This document shows positions 19,634-26,722 of a stretch of 37,000 nucleotides of DNA, in pieces. The notes beneath the pieces were generated by a model that had not been told where the DNA came from, made no database searches, and saw only the letters and a program-made list of their open reading frames with translations. Both the position numbers and the translations under genes were made by a program. The stretch is from an uncultured Ideonella sp. (lineage in GTDB: Bacteria; Pseudomonadota; Gammaproteobacteria; Burkholderiales; Burkholderiaceae), in assembly GCA_946479475.1 (NCBI GenBank), contig CAMLGG010000016.1, positions 1 through 37,000 on the forward strand, read 5' to 3'. Each line of letters begins with the position of its first letter. The first letter of the stretch is position 1.

Positions 19634-21448
19634 TCACCAGGTGTCGAGCAGGCCCCTGCGCGGGGCCAGGGGCGCGCCGGCCGCAGCCTGCAGCCCACGG
19701 GCCAGCCAGGCGCGGGTCTCGGCCGGATCGATCACGTCGTCGATCTCGAGGTGGCTGGCCATGTTGATTGCGCGGCCGCGGGCCATGTGCTCGGCCACGA
19801 GCTTCTCGAACAGCGCCTGCCGGCCCTCGCCGGCCGCATCGAGCTCCTTGCGGAAACCCAGCCGCACCGCGCCCTCGACGCCCATGGCGCCGAACTCGGC
19901 GCTGGGCCACGCGGCCGTCGCGACCGGCGCATGGAAGTGCCCCGCGGTGAGCGCCATCGCGCCCAGGCCGTAGCCGCGCCGCAGCACCACGCTGAACACC
20001 GGCACCCGCAGCGCGGCCGCGTTGACGAACAGACGTGAAGCGTGGCGGACCATCGCCGTGGCCTCGGAAGCCGGGCCGACCATGAAGCCCGGCGTGTCCA
20101 CCAGCGTGACCAGCGGCAGGCCGAAGGCATCGGCCAGCTGCATGAAGCGGGCGAGCTTGTCGCAGGCCGGCGCGTCCAGCGCCCCCGCCAGGTGGCGCGG
20201 GTGGCTGGCCGCCAGCGCCACCGGCCGGCCCTCGATGCGGACGAGCGCCGTGATCACGCCCGGGCCGAACTCGGCGCGCAGCTCCAGCACCGAGCCCTGG
20301 TCGGCCAGCGTCGCGATGATGGCCCGCGGGTCGTACAGGGCGTTGCGGTTCTCGGGCAGCGCGTGCCGCAGCCGCGACTGTTCGGCCGCCTCGCCGGGCG
20401 GCAGCGCGCCCTGGAAGTAGGCGAGGTAGCGCTTCGCCGCCGCGACGGCCGCAGCCTCGTCCGGCACGAGCAGGTCGACCACGCCATTCGGGGCCAGCAC
20501 CGACACCGGGCCGACGTCCTCCGGCGCCACCTTGCCCAGGCCGCCGCCTTCGATCATGGCCGGGCCGCCCATGCCGATGGAGGCCGACTCGGTCGCGATG
20601 ATCACGTCCGAGCTGCCGAGCAGTGCCGCATTGCCCGCGAAGCAGCGGCCGGCAACGATGCCCACGCGAGGCACCTGGCCGGACAGGGCTGCCCACCGGG
20701 CGAAGGTCGTGCAGTCCAGGCCGGCGACGATGGGCCAGTCGACGTCGCCCGGCCGCCCGCCGCCGCCCTCGGCGAACAGCACCACCGGCAGCTTCAGCCG
20801 GCCGGCCAGCTCCAGCAGGCGGTCGCTCTTCATGTGGTTGAAGACGCCCTGGGTGCCGGCGAGCACGCTGTAGTCGTAGGCCATGACGGCGCAGCGCGCG
20901 CGCTCCGGGCCGAAGTCGGCGGCATTGACGGTCCCTATGCCCGTGACGAGGCCGTCGGCCGGCGTCTGGGCGATCAACTCGTCCAGCGGCCGCCGGGTGC
21001 GCTGGGCTGCCACGGCGAGCGCGCCGTACTCGGTGAAGCTGGCCGGATCGAGCAAGTCGGCCAGGTTCTCGCGCACGGTGCGGCCACCGGCATCGTGCCG
21101 GCGCCCGGCCGCCTCGGGCCGGGCGCTGTCGGCCAGGGCCTCCCGGCGCGTGGCCAGCGTGGCCAGTTCAGGGTGCGGGGCGGGCGCGGGGGGCGTGGCA
21201 GCCGCCGGGAGCTCCGGGACGGCCGGTGCCGGCTCGTAGAAGGCCAGCACCTCGCCCTCGGCGACCGTGTCGCCCACTGCCACGTGCAGGGCCGTGAGCC
21301 GGCCGCTGAAAGGCGCCTCGACCGGCACCTCCATCTTCATCGACTCGATGACGATCACCGGCCTGCCGGCCGCCACGGCCTGGCCCACGGCCGACTCCAG
21401 GGCGATGACGATGCCCTGCACCGGGGCGCGAAGATTGACGCTTGCCAT
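19634..21448 (-). CDS. Fused biotin carrier and acyl-CoA carboxyltransferase
   Basis: A 604-residue fusion. An N-terminal biotinyl domain (about 1-72) carries ESMKME with the biotin-accepting K38. An Ala/Pro linker (about 73-93) then leads to a carboxyltransferase of the acyl-CoA carboxylase beta type (about 95-600). The transferase has paired crotonase-like halves with GGGGRPGD and the VDTPGFMVG oxyanion region. It would move carboxyl groups from carboxybiotin to an acyl-CoA, but no biotin carboxylase subunit lies within the window. A carrier domain is more often fused to the carboxylase subunit, so this arrangement is unusual. ATG 21448 follows a 25-codon open frame by one base. Confidence 0.9.
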   Translation of the reverse strand: MASVNLRAPVQGIVIALESAVGQAVAAGRPVIVIESMKMEVPVEAPFSGRLTALHVAVGDTVAEGEVLAFYEPAPAVPELPAAATPPAPAPHPELATLATRREALADSARPEAAGRRHDAGGRTVRENLADLLDPASFTEYGALAVAAQRTRRPLDELIAQTPADGLVTGIGTVNAADFGPERARCAVMAYDYSVLAGTQGVFNHMKSDRLLELAGRLKLPVVLFAEGGGGRPGDVDWPIVAGLDCTTFARWAALSGQVPRVGIVAGRCFAGNAALLGSSDVIIATESASIGMGGPAMIEGGGLGKVAPEDVGPVSVLAPNGVVDLLVPDEAAAVAAAKRYLAYFQGALPPGEAAEQSRLRHALPENRNALYDPRAIIATLADQGSVLELRAEFGPGVITALVRIEGRPVALAASHPRHLAGALDAPACDKLARFMQLADAFGLPLVTLVDTPGFMVGPASEATAMVRHASRLFVNAAALRVPVFSVVLRRGYGLGAMALTAGHFHAPVATAAWPSAEFGAMGVEGAVRLGFRKELDAAGEGRQALFEKLVAEHMARGRAINMASHLEIDDVIDPAETRAWLARGLQAAAGAPLAPRRGLLDTW

Positions 21449-21449
21449 G

Positions 21450-21527
21450 TCAGTGCCGCCCGGCCGCCCGTAGGCACGGGCGCGCCACTTCGGTGGCCGG
21501 GAACGGAGCGGGCTTGGGGTCGTTCAT
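21450..21527 (-). CDS. Possible 25-codon leader or remnant upstream of the carboxyltransferase
   Basis: An ATG at 21525-21527 opens a 25-residue frame beginning MNDPKPAPFPATEVARP. It stops one base before the carboxyltransferase ATG (TGA-C-ATG). The frame has no clear Shine-Dalgarno and no recognised homology. It could be a translation-coupling leader, the remnant of a deleted gene, or chance. Confidence 0.25.
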   Translation of the reverse strand: MNDPKPAPFPATEVARPCLRAAGRH

Positions 21528-21603
21528 CTGCCGATTCTGACCTGACGCCCGGTAGACTCGGCCGCCGGAGGGTGCAGTGGAGTGCGCCGCCCCGTATCCA
21601 CCC

Positions 21604-23577
21604 ATGCCCTCTCCCCTGCCGCCGCAAGACCCGATCTTCGACCTCGACCAGTTGCACCTGGCGCTGGACATGTCCGAGGTCAGCATCTGGCGCATGGACA
21701 TCCTCACCCAGCGCGTGCACGCCAACGCGGCGGGCTTCCGGGTGGTGGGCCAGGCGCCCCGGCTGAACGGCTGGACGATCGACGAGATGATGCGGATCAT
21801 CCACCCCGACGACCATGAGGCGGTGGTTGCCGCGGCGCACCAGGCGCGCATCGAGAAGCGCCCGGTGGAGCTGATGGTGCGCTTCCATCACACCGACGGC
21901 AGCTGGCGGCGGATGATCACCCGCCGCGTCCCCATCCGCGATGCCCAGGGCCAGCTGCTCGCCTTCTTCGGCATGGCCATCGACGTCTCCGAGCGCCTGC
22001 GCGCCGAAGAGCGCCTGCGCGAAGCCGACGAGCGCATCGCCCTCATCGCGCGCAGCGCCGGCATCGGCACCTGGGAATGGGACATCCCCGACGGGCAGAG
22101 CCGATGGGACCCGCAGATGTTCCTGCTGCGCGGCCTCGAGCCCCGGCGCGAGGCACCGTCGATCCCCGAGATGACGGGTTATCTCCATCCGGAGGACCGT
22201 GACCTGGTCAGCGAACAGATCCGCAGCGCCATGGCCGGCGGCGGGCCTTCGCAGTACGAGTTCCGCGTCCGCTGGCCGGACGGCCAGGAGCGCTGGCTCG
22301 CTTCGCGCTCGTTGCCGGTGAAGGACGCCAGCGGCAAGATCGTCCGGCGCCTGGGCGTCAACTGGGACATCACCGCCAGCCGCGAAGCCGAGCAGGAGCG
22401 CCAGGCCGCGGCGCTGGCCCAGCGCGAGAGCGAGGCCAAGTCGGAACTGCTCGCGCGGATGAGCCACGAGCTGCGCACGCCGCTGAACGCCATCCTGGGC
22501 TTCAGCGAGCTGCTGCTCGCGCACGGCGAGTCGCTGGACGCCGCCGCGCGGCAGGCTCGGCTGGAGCACATCCAGTCGGCCGGCCGGCATCTGCTGGCCC
22601 TCATCAACGACGTGCTGGAGCTGGCCCGCCCCGGTGCCGAGACGGAGCATCCGCTGGGCCCGGTGGGGCTCGAGCGCCTGTTCGCCGAGACGCTGCCGCT
22701 GGTCGAAGGCGCCGCCGCCGAGCGGGCCGTCGCCCTGCGTCGCGAGACCTGCCCGGCCGCCCTGGCGGCCTGGGGCGACCCGCTCTGGCTGAAGCAGGTG
22801 CTGCTCAACCTGCTGACCAATGCGGTCAAGTACAACCGCCCCGGCGGCTGGGTCGACCTCAGCGCCCGCGCCATCTCGCCGACGCGGCTGTGCATCACGG
22901 TAAGGGACAGCGGCCACGGCATGAACGAGCAGGCGCTGTCCCGCGCCTTCGAGCCGTTCCAGCAGGCGGCCGAGCGGCAGCCGGGCATCCCGGGCGTGGG
23001 CATCGGGCTCGCGGTGGTGAAGACGCTGATGCAGCGCATGGGCGGGACGGTCACCGCCCGCAGCACGCCTGGCCAGGGCAGCGAGTTCGAGCTCTGGCTG
23101 GACAGGCCTGCGGCGCGCGGCCGGGCCCTCGGTTCGCCCATCGCCGCCGCCGGCAACGGGCCCGCCTTGGCCGACGGCCACGCCCCGCTGCTGCTCTACA
23201 TCGAGGACAACCCGGTCAACGTGATGATCGTGCAGGAGCTCGCCCAGCGCCGGACGGACCTGCGCTTCCACAGCGCGCCCGACGGCGACAGCGGACTGCG
23301 CCTGGCCGCCGAGCTCACGCCGGCGATGATCCTGCTCGACATGCAGCTGCCGGACCTGCACGGCCTGGACGTGTTGGAGCGCCTGCGGCAGGACCCGCGC
23401 ACGCTGCACATCCCCTGCATCGCTCTTTCGGCCAACGCCATGCCGGAGGACATCCGCCAGGCGATGAACTGCGGCTTCACCGACTACTGGACCAAGCCGC
23501 TGGATTTCACGCTGTTCAACCAGGCGATGGACGGCCTGGTCCGCCGGCATCGCCCGCCGCCGGCCACGGCAGGCTGA
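21604..23577 (+). CDS. Cytoplasmic PAS hybrid sensor histidine kinase with receiver domain
   Basis: A 657-residue hybrid kinase with no membrane helix. Two PAS/PAC modules (about 10-130 and 140-265) precede a HisKA domain with H288 in MSHELRTPLN. An HATPase follows (NLLTNAVKYN, DSGHGM, GVGIGLAVV), then a C-terminal receiver domain with phospho-acceptor D579 in LLDMQLPD and a KPLD lysine. It probably senses an intracellular signal, and a separate histidine phosphotransfer protein would be needed. ATG 21604 is 51 nt after a TAGACT -10-like box. A GTG at 21577 with GGAGG is an alternative, adding nine residues. It overlaps the convergent sensor kinase gene by 62 bp. Confidence 0.92.
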   Translation: MPSPLPPQDPIFDLDQLHLALDMSEVSIWRMDILTQRVHANAAGFRVVGQAPRLNGWTIDEMMRIIHPDDHEAVVAAAHQARIEKRPVELMVRFHHTDGSWRRMITRRVPIRDAQGQLLAFFGMAIDVSERLRAEERLREADERIALIARSAGIGTWEWDIPDGQSRWDPQMFLLRGLEPRREAPSIPEMTGYLHPEDRDLVSEQIRSAMAGGGPSQYEFRVRWPDGQERWLASRSLPVKDASGKIVRRLGVNWDITASREAEQERQAAALAQRESEAKSELLARMSHELRTPLNAILGFSELLLAHGESLDAAARQARLEHIQSAGRHLLALINDVLELARPGAETEHPLGPVGLERLFAETLPLVEGAAAERAVALRRETCPAALAAWGDPLWLKQVLLNLLTNAVKYNRPGGWVDLSARAISPTRLCITVRDSGHGMNEQALSRAFEPFQQAAERQPGIPGVGIGLAVVKTLMQRMGGTVTARSTPGQGSEFELWLDRPAARGRALGSPIAAAGNGPALADGHAPLLLYIEDNPVNVMIVQELAQRRTDLRFHSAPDGDSGLRLAAELTPAMILLDMQLPDLHGLDVLERLRQDPRTLHIPCIALSANAMPEDIRQAMNCGFTDYWTKPLDFTLFNQAMDGLVRRHRPPPATAG

Positions 23578-24907
23578 CGACCACGCGCAAACCCGGTTCG
23601 GCCGCCTCGAAGCGCAGGCTGCCGCCGTGGGCCTGGGCCACGAGCCGGCACAGGTAAAGCCCCAGGCCGACGCCGCCGGTGGCGCGCTGGCGCGCGGCGT
23701 CTGCCCGGTAGAACGGCTCCGACAGATGCGCAAGCAGCTCGGGGGGAACGCCGGGCCCGTGGTCGCGCACGGCCAGGGTCAGCGTGGAGCCCTCGTGGCT
23801 TGCCACCAGCTCCGGTGGCTCGGGCGCTTCGCCGCCGTGCCGGAACGCGTTGTCCAGCAGGTTGCGAAGCAGCAGCGTCAGCCTGGTCCTGTCGACTTCC
23901 CCGGGCGGCAGATCGCGAGGCAGCTCGACGTGCAAGGCACGGCCCGCGAACGCGCCGGTGAGCAGGCCTTGCACCAGCGCCGCCAGATCGGTGGGCTCGC
24001 GTTGCAGCGCCGCGTGCGGCTGGGCCAGGCGCTCGGTCTCGAGCAGGCTGGTGACCAGGTCCCTCATCTCCGCCAGGTCGCGCAGCAGGGCATCGCGCTC
24101 GGGGCTCTCGGGCACCAGCTCGGCGTTGAGCCGGGCGCGGGTCAGCGGCGAGCGCAGCTCGTGGCTGATCGCCAGCAGCAGCGCGCGCTTGGCGTCGAGC
24201 ATGCCGGACAGGTCCGCCGCCATGGTGTTGACCTGGTCGGCCAGCTCGCCGAGCTCGTCGCGCCTTCGCAGGCGGATGGGCTGGCTGAAGTCGCCGCGGC
24301 CGAAGCGCTCGACGCCGGCGCCTATCTCCTTCAGCGGCCCGAACAGGTGGTGCGCAAGCTTCCACGCCAGGCCGGTGAGCAGCAACAGCACCACCAGCGT
24401 CATCCAGCCGATCATGCGCGGCCGCTGCATCCAGGCCTGCGGGTCGAGGCCGAAGCGGATGCGGGTACCGTCCGCCGAGTGGCGCACCAGCAGCTCGCTG
24501 GGGGAGTGGTGGACGAAGATCGTGCTCGATGCCTCCGGCGCCGAGCGCCAGTGCAGCTTCGGGCCGTCGATCTCGATCACCACCGGCAGGCGCTCGGCGA
24601 GGGCCTGGGCGCGGGCGATGTCGGGCGGGTCGCCCAGGTCCTGGGTGAGGCGGTCGATGTAGTCGGCCACCAGCGGCTGGATCACGTCGCGCCAGCCGGT
24701 GCTGAAGGCCCGCTGCATGCCGAACATGAAGGTGCCGCTGATCGCCACGGCCAGCGCGAAGAAGAGCACGACCAGCCGCAGGCCCAGCGAGTGGCGCATG
24801 CGCCGATGCCAGCGCCGGTGCCAGGCCAGGACGCCCGTGCCGGGCGGCGGCGATGCTGCCGTGGTCGAACTGCTCATTCGGGCACCCCGCGGCCTGCGGG
24901 CGGTCAC
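23516..24907 (-). CDS. Membrane sensor histidine kinase, CpxA/RstB-like
   Basis: A 463-residue two-helix sensor kinase. TM1 is at about 41-63 and a ~100-residue periplasmic sensor domain at 64-165. TM2 is at 166-184, HAMP at 185-240, and H249 lies in the AISHELRSPL box. An HATPase follows (NLLDNAFRHGG, DHGPGV, GVGLGLYLC). The start is GTG at 24905-24907, overlapping the regulator stop as GTGA; an ATG ten codons later is possible. It forms a pair with the adjacent response regulator. The Spy/CpxP-type gene two positions upstream suggests an envelope-stress signal. The 3' end overlaps the PAS kinase gene. Confidence 0.92.
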   Translation of the reverse strand: MTARRPRGARMSSSTTAASPPPGTGVLAWHRRWHRRMRHSLGLRLVVLFFALAVAISGTFMFGMQRAFSTGWRDVIQPLVADYIDRLTQDLGDPPDIARAQALAERLPVVIEIDGPKLHWRSAPEASSTIFVHHSPSELLVRHSADGTRIRFGLDPQAWMQRPRMIGWMTLVVLLLLTGLAWKLAHHLFGPLKEIGAGVERFGRGDFSQPIRLRRRDELGELADQVNTMAADLSGMLDAKRALLLAISHELRSPLTRARLNAELVPESPERDALLRDLAEMRDLVTSLLETERLAQPHAALQREPTDLAALVQGLLTGAFAGRALHVELPRDLPPGEVDRTRLTLLLRNLLDNAFRHGGEAPEPPELVASHEGSTLTLAVRDHGPGVPPELLAHLSEPFYRADAARQRATGGVGLGLYLCRLVAQAHGGSLRFEAAEPGLRVVVSLPWPAAGDAGGPGRPSPG

Positions 24908-25608
24908 GCCGCCTGCCCCACGGGCGCAGCGGCAAAGGCATAGCCGGCGTTGCGCAGGGTCTTGATGCAGTCCAGCGGCTCGAGCTTGCGGCGCAGGCGC
25001 GAGACCAGGATGTCGACGGCGCGGGTGGCCAGGTCCGCCTCGTGGCCGCGCAGGCGGTTGAGGATCTCGTCGCGGCTGAAAACCTTGCGCGGCGTGCCGG
25101 CCAGCAGGGCCAGCAGCTCGAACTCGGTGCCGGTCAGTTCGATGACCTGGCCTTGCCGCTTCACTTCACGCCGGGCCAGGTCGATGGCGATGCCGTCGAA
25201 GCGCAGTTCATCCGGCGAGGCAGGCGCCGGCGCAGCGCGCTGGCGCCGCAGGACCGTGTGCAGGCGTGCCGCCAGCTCCCGGGGCTCGAAGGGCTTGGCG
25301 AGGTAGTCGTCCGCACCGAGCTCCAGGCCGGCGACCTTGTCCGGCAGTTCGCCGCGCGCGGTCAGCATGATCAGCGGAAGCTGCGCCGCGGCGCTGCCCG
25401 AGTGGCGGATGGTACGCAGCAGCTCGAAGCCGTCCATCTCGGGCAGCATGACGTCGAGGATGGCCGCGTCGAACTGCTGCTCGCGCAGCATCGCCAGTCC
25501 GAGGCTCGGCCGGCCGGCCCAGGCAAGCTCGAAGTCGAAGCGCTTGAGGTAGGCGGCCAGCGGCGCAGCCAGGTGCTCGTCGTCGTCGATCAGCAGGATT
25601 CTCGGCAT
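24904..25608 (-). CDS. OmpR/CpxR-family response regulator
   Basis: A 234-residue regulator. The receiver domain (about 1-118) has the acidic pair in LLIDDDEH, phospho-acceptor D52 (ILDVMLPEMDG) and K in AKPFEP. A winged-helix DNA-binding domain (about 135-228) carries LTGTEFELLALLA and the recognition region RAVDILVSRLRRKL. It is coupled by a 4-bp overlap to the sensor kinase and lies 53 bp after the membrane-protein gene. It likely controls the Spy/CpxP-type gene and itself. Tandem GAAAC repeats upstream of that gene are a candidate site. Confidence 0.94.
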   Translation of the reverse strand: MPRILLIDDDEHLAAPLAAYLKRFDFELAWAGRPSLGLAMLREQQFDAAILDVMLPEMDGFELLRTIRHSGSAAAQLPLIMLTARGELPDKVAGLELGADDYLAKPFEPRELAARLHTVLRRQRAAPAPASPDELRFDGIAIDLARREVKRQGQVIELTGTEFELLALLAGTPRKVFSRDEILNRLRGHEADLATRAVDILVSRLRRKLEPLDCIKTLRNAGYAFAAAPVGQAA

Positions 25609-25661
25609 TCGGCGATGGTCTCACGGGCGGGGCTGCCTTCGAGCGCGCCCCGCCATCGTCG

Positions 25662-26099
25662 TCACCAGTCGATCTCGCGCCGCGCCCAGCGGGCTCCGAC
25701 GACGAACAGCGATGCGGCCAGGGCGGTGAGGACCGCCAGCGAGGTGCCCAGCGCACGGGCATCCGGCAGCCGGGCCTCCTGCGCCGCCACGCAGAGGGCG
25801 GCGAGCACCAGCAGGCTCACGCTTCGCGCGACCGCCTGGCCGGCATCACGCGGCAGCTGGGGTGTCCACAAGGCCCACAGCGCGAGGGCGGCGAAGGCGG
25901 CAGTGCTGATCGCATGCCAGGCTACCCAGCCTCCCGCGGCCGCCGGCGCCGCGGCGTCGAGCAGCAGCGCAGGGCCGGCCAGCAGGACGATGGCCACCGT
26001 CATCAGGCTGCGGCCCACCGGCCGGTGGGGCCACCACGGGCCCGCAGCCGCGGGGGCGACGCGGGCAACGGGGCTGGAACGAGGCAGCCAGATCGGCAT
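25662..26099 (-). CDS. Four-helix membrane protein of unknown function in the Cpx-like module
   Basis: A 145-residue inner-membrane protein I do not recognise. Four hydrophobic segments are visible: LMTVAIVLLAGPALLL, the AISTAAFAALALWAL region, SLLVLAALCVAA, and LAVLTALAASLFVVG followed by RWARREIDW, which suggests a cytoplasmic positive end. The stop of the Spy/CpxP-type gene overlaps the ATG as TGATG; a GTG one codon earlier is also possible. Tight coupling implies it works with the periplasmic Spy-like protein or the two-component pair, perhaps as an accessory sensor. That role is inference. Confidence 0.8.
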   Translation of the reverse strand: MPIWLPRSSPVARVAPAAAGPWWPHRPVGRSLMTVAIVLLAGPALLLDAAAPAAAGGWVAWHAISTAAFAALALWALWTPQLPRDAGQAVARSVSLLVLAALCVAAQEARLPDARALGTSLAVLTALAASLFVVGARWARREIDW

Positions 26100-26602
26100 C
26101 ACCCGTGCATGCCGTGCATGCCGTGCATCCCATGCATGCCGCCGCGCGACATGAAGTCGCGCAGCTTCTGCTGCTGCTCGGGGCGCAAGCTGTCGTAGAA
26201 GGTCGCGACGGCGGCGATCACCGCCGGGCTGGCGTTGCGCACCGCCTCGGTCTTCTCCAGCACCAGGCTCTGCGCCTTGGTGGCATCGAACTTCTCACCG
26301 GCGAACAGGCCGTGCAACTGCGCCCGCATCTCGCCCGCGCCGCCGGCCATCATCGATTGCCGCTGGGCGTGCAGCGTGTCGGCCAGGGCGACGAGGTTCT
26401 GGCGCTGGTTGGCATCGAGCGAGAGCTCGCTGGTGGCACGGTCGATCATCTTGTCGCGGAACTTGGCGGCATCGGCTTCGCTCATCGGCCCGCCGTGCCA
26501 GCCGCAGGCGCCCATGCGAGCGTTGCTGGCGAAGGCCATGCCGCCGAGCGCGACGCTGGCGCCGAGGGCGGCGATGAGGGTGTTCTTGATCCAGGCTCGC
26601 AT
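26099..26602 (-). CDS. Spy/CpxP-family periplasmic protein with Met-His repeat tail
   Basis: A 167-residue exported protein. The signal peptide covers about residues 1-26 (IKNTLIAALGASVALGGMAFA). The helical domain contains two LTxxQ-type segments, LSLDANQRQNL and LRPEQQQKLRDF, typical of Spy/CpxP chaperones and CpxP-like inhibitors of sensor kinases. The tail RGGMHGMHGMHGMHG is encoded by 9-bp repeats and could bind Cu, Ni or Zn. ATG 26600-26602 has GGAG six bases upstream. As the first gene of the module it is the likely feedback and output component. Confidence 0.88.
   Translation of the reverse strand: MRAWIKNTLIAALGASVALGGMAFASNARMGACGWHGGPMSEADAAKFRDKMIDRATSELSLDANQRQNLVALADTLHAQRQSMMAGGAGEMRAQLHGLFAGEKFDATKAQSLVLEKTEAVRNASPAVIAAVATFYDSLRPEQQQKLRDFMSRGGMHGMHGMHGMHG
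26104..26141. repeat. 9-bp tandem repeat encoding the Met-His-Gly tail
   Basis: About four copies of a GCATGCCGT-like unit at the 3' end of the Spy/CpxP-type gene. Copy number could vary by slippage and change the length of the metal-binding tail. Confidence 0.75.
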
Positions 26603-26668
26603 GGTGGCTCCGGCAGGTGTGTTGAGGTGGCGCCATGGTGCGGCGCGCCCGCCGGGCCGTCCTTTCAT

Positions 26669-26692
26669 CGCCGTATCGGCGTGTTTCGTTTC
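26669..26692 (-). promoter_or_regulatory. Candidate regulator site upstream of the Spy/CpxP-type gene
   Basis: On the minus strand a tandem GAAACGAAAC (26692-26683) is followed by the palindrome CGCCG-ATA-CGGCG (26681-26669), about 70-90 bp before the ATG. OmpR-type regulators bind direct repeats, so the tandem is a candidate site for the regulator in this module. The function is not shown. Confidence 0.3.
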
Positions 26693-26722
26693 TTGTCGGG
26701 CACTGCGGGGCTGGAAGGGTCC

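Noticed and set aside
26104..26141. CRISPR-like or mobile repeat
   Set aside because: The repeats are inside a coding frame, contiguous and in-frame, and encode a Met-His-Gly tail.
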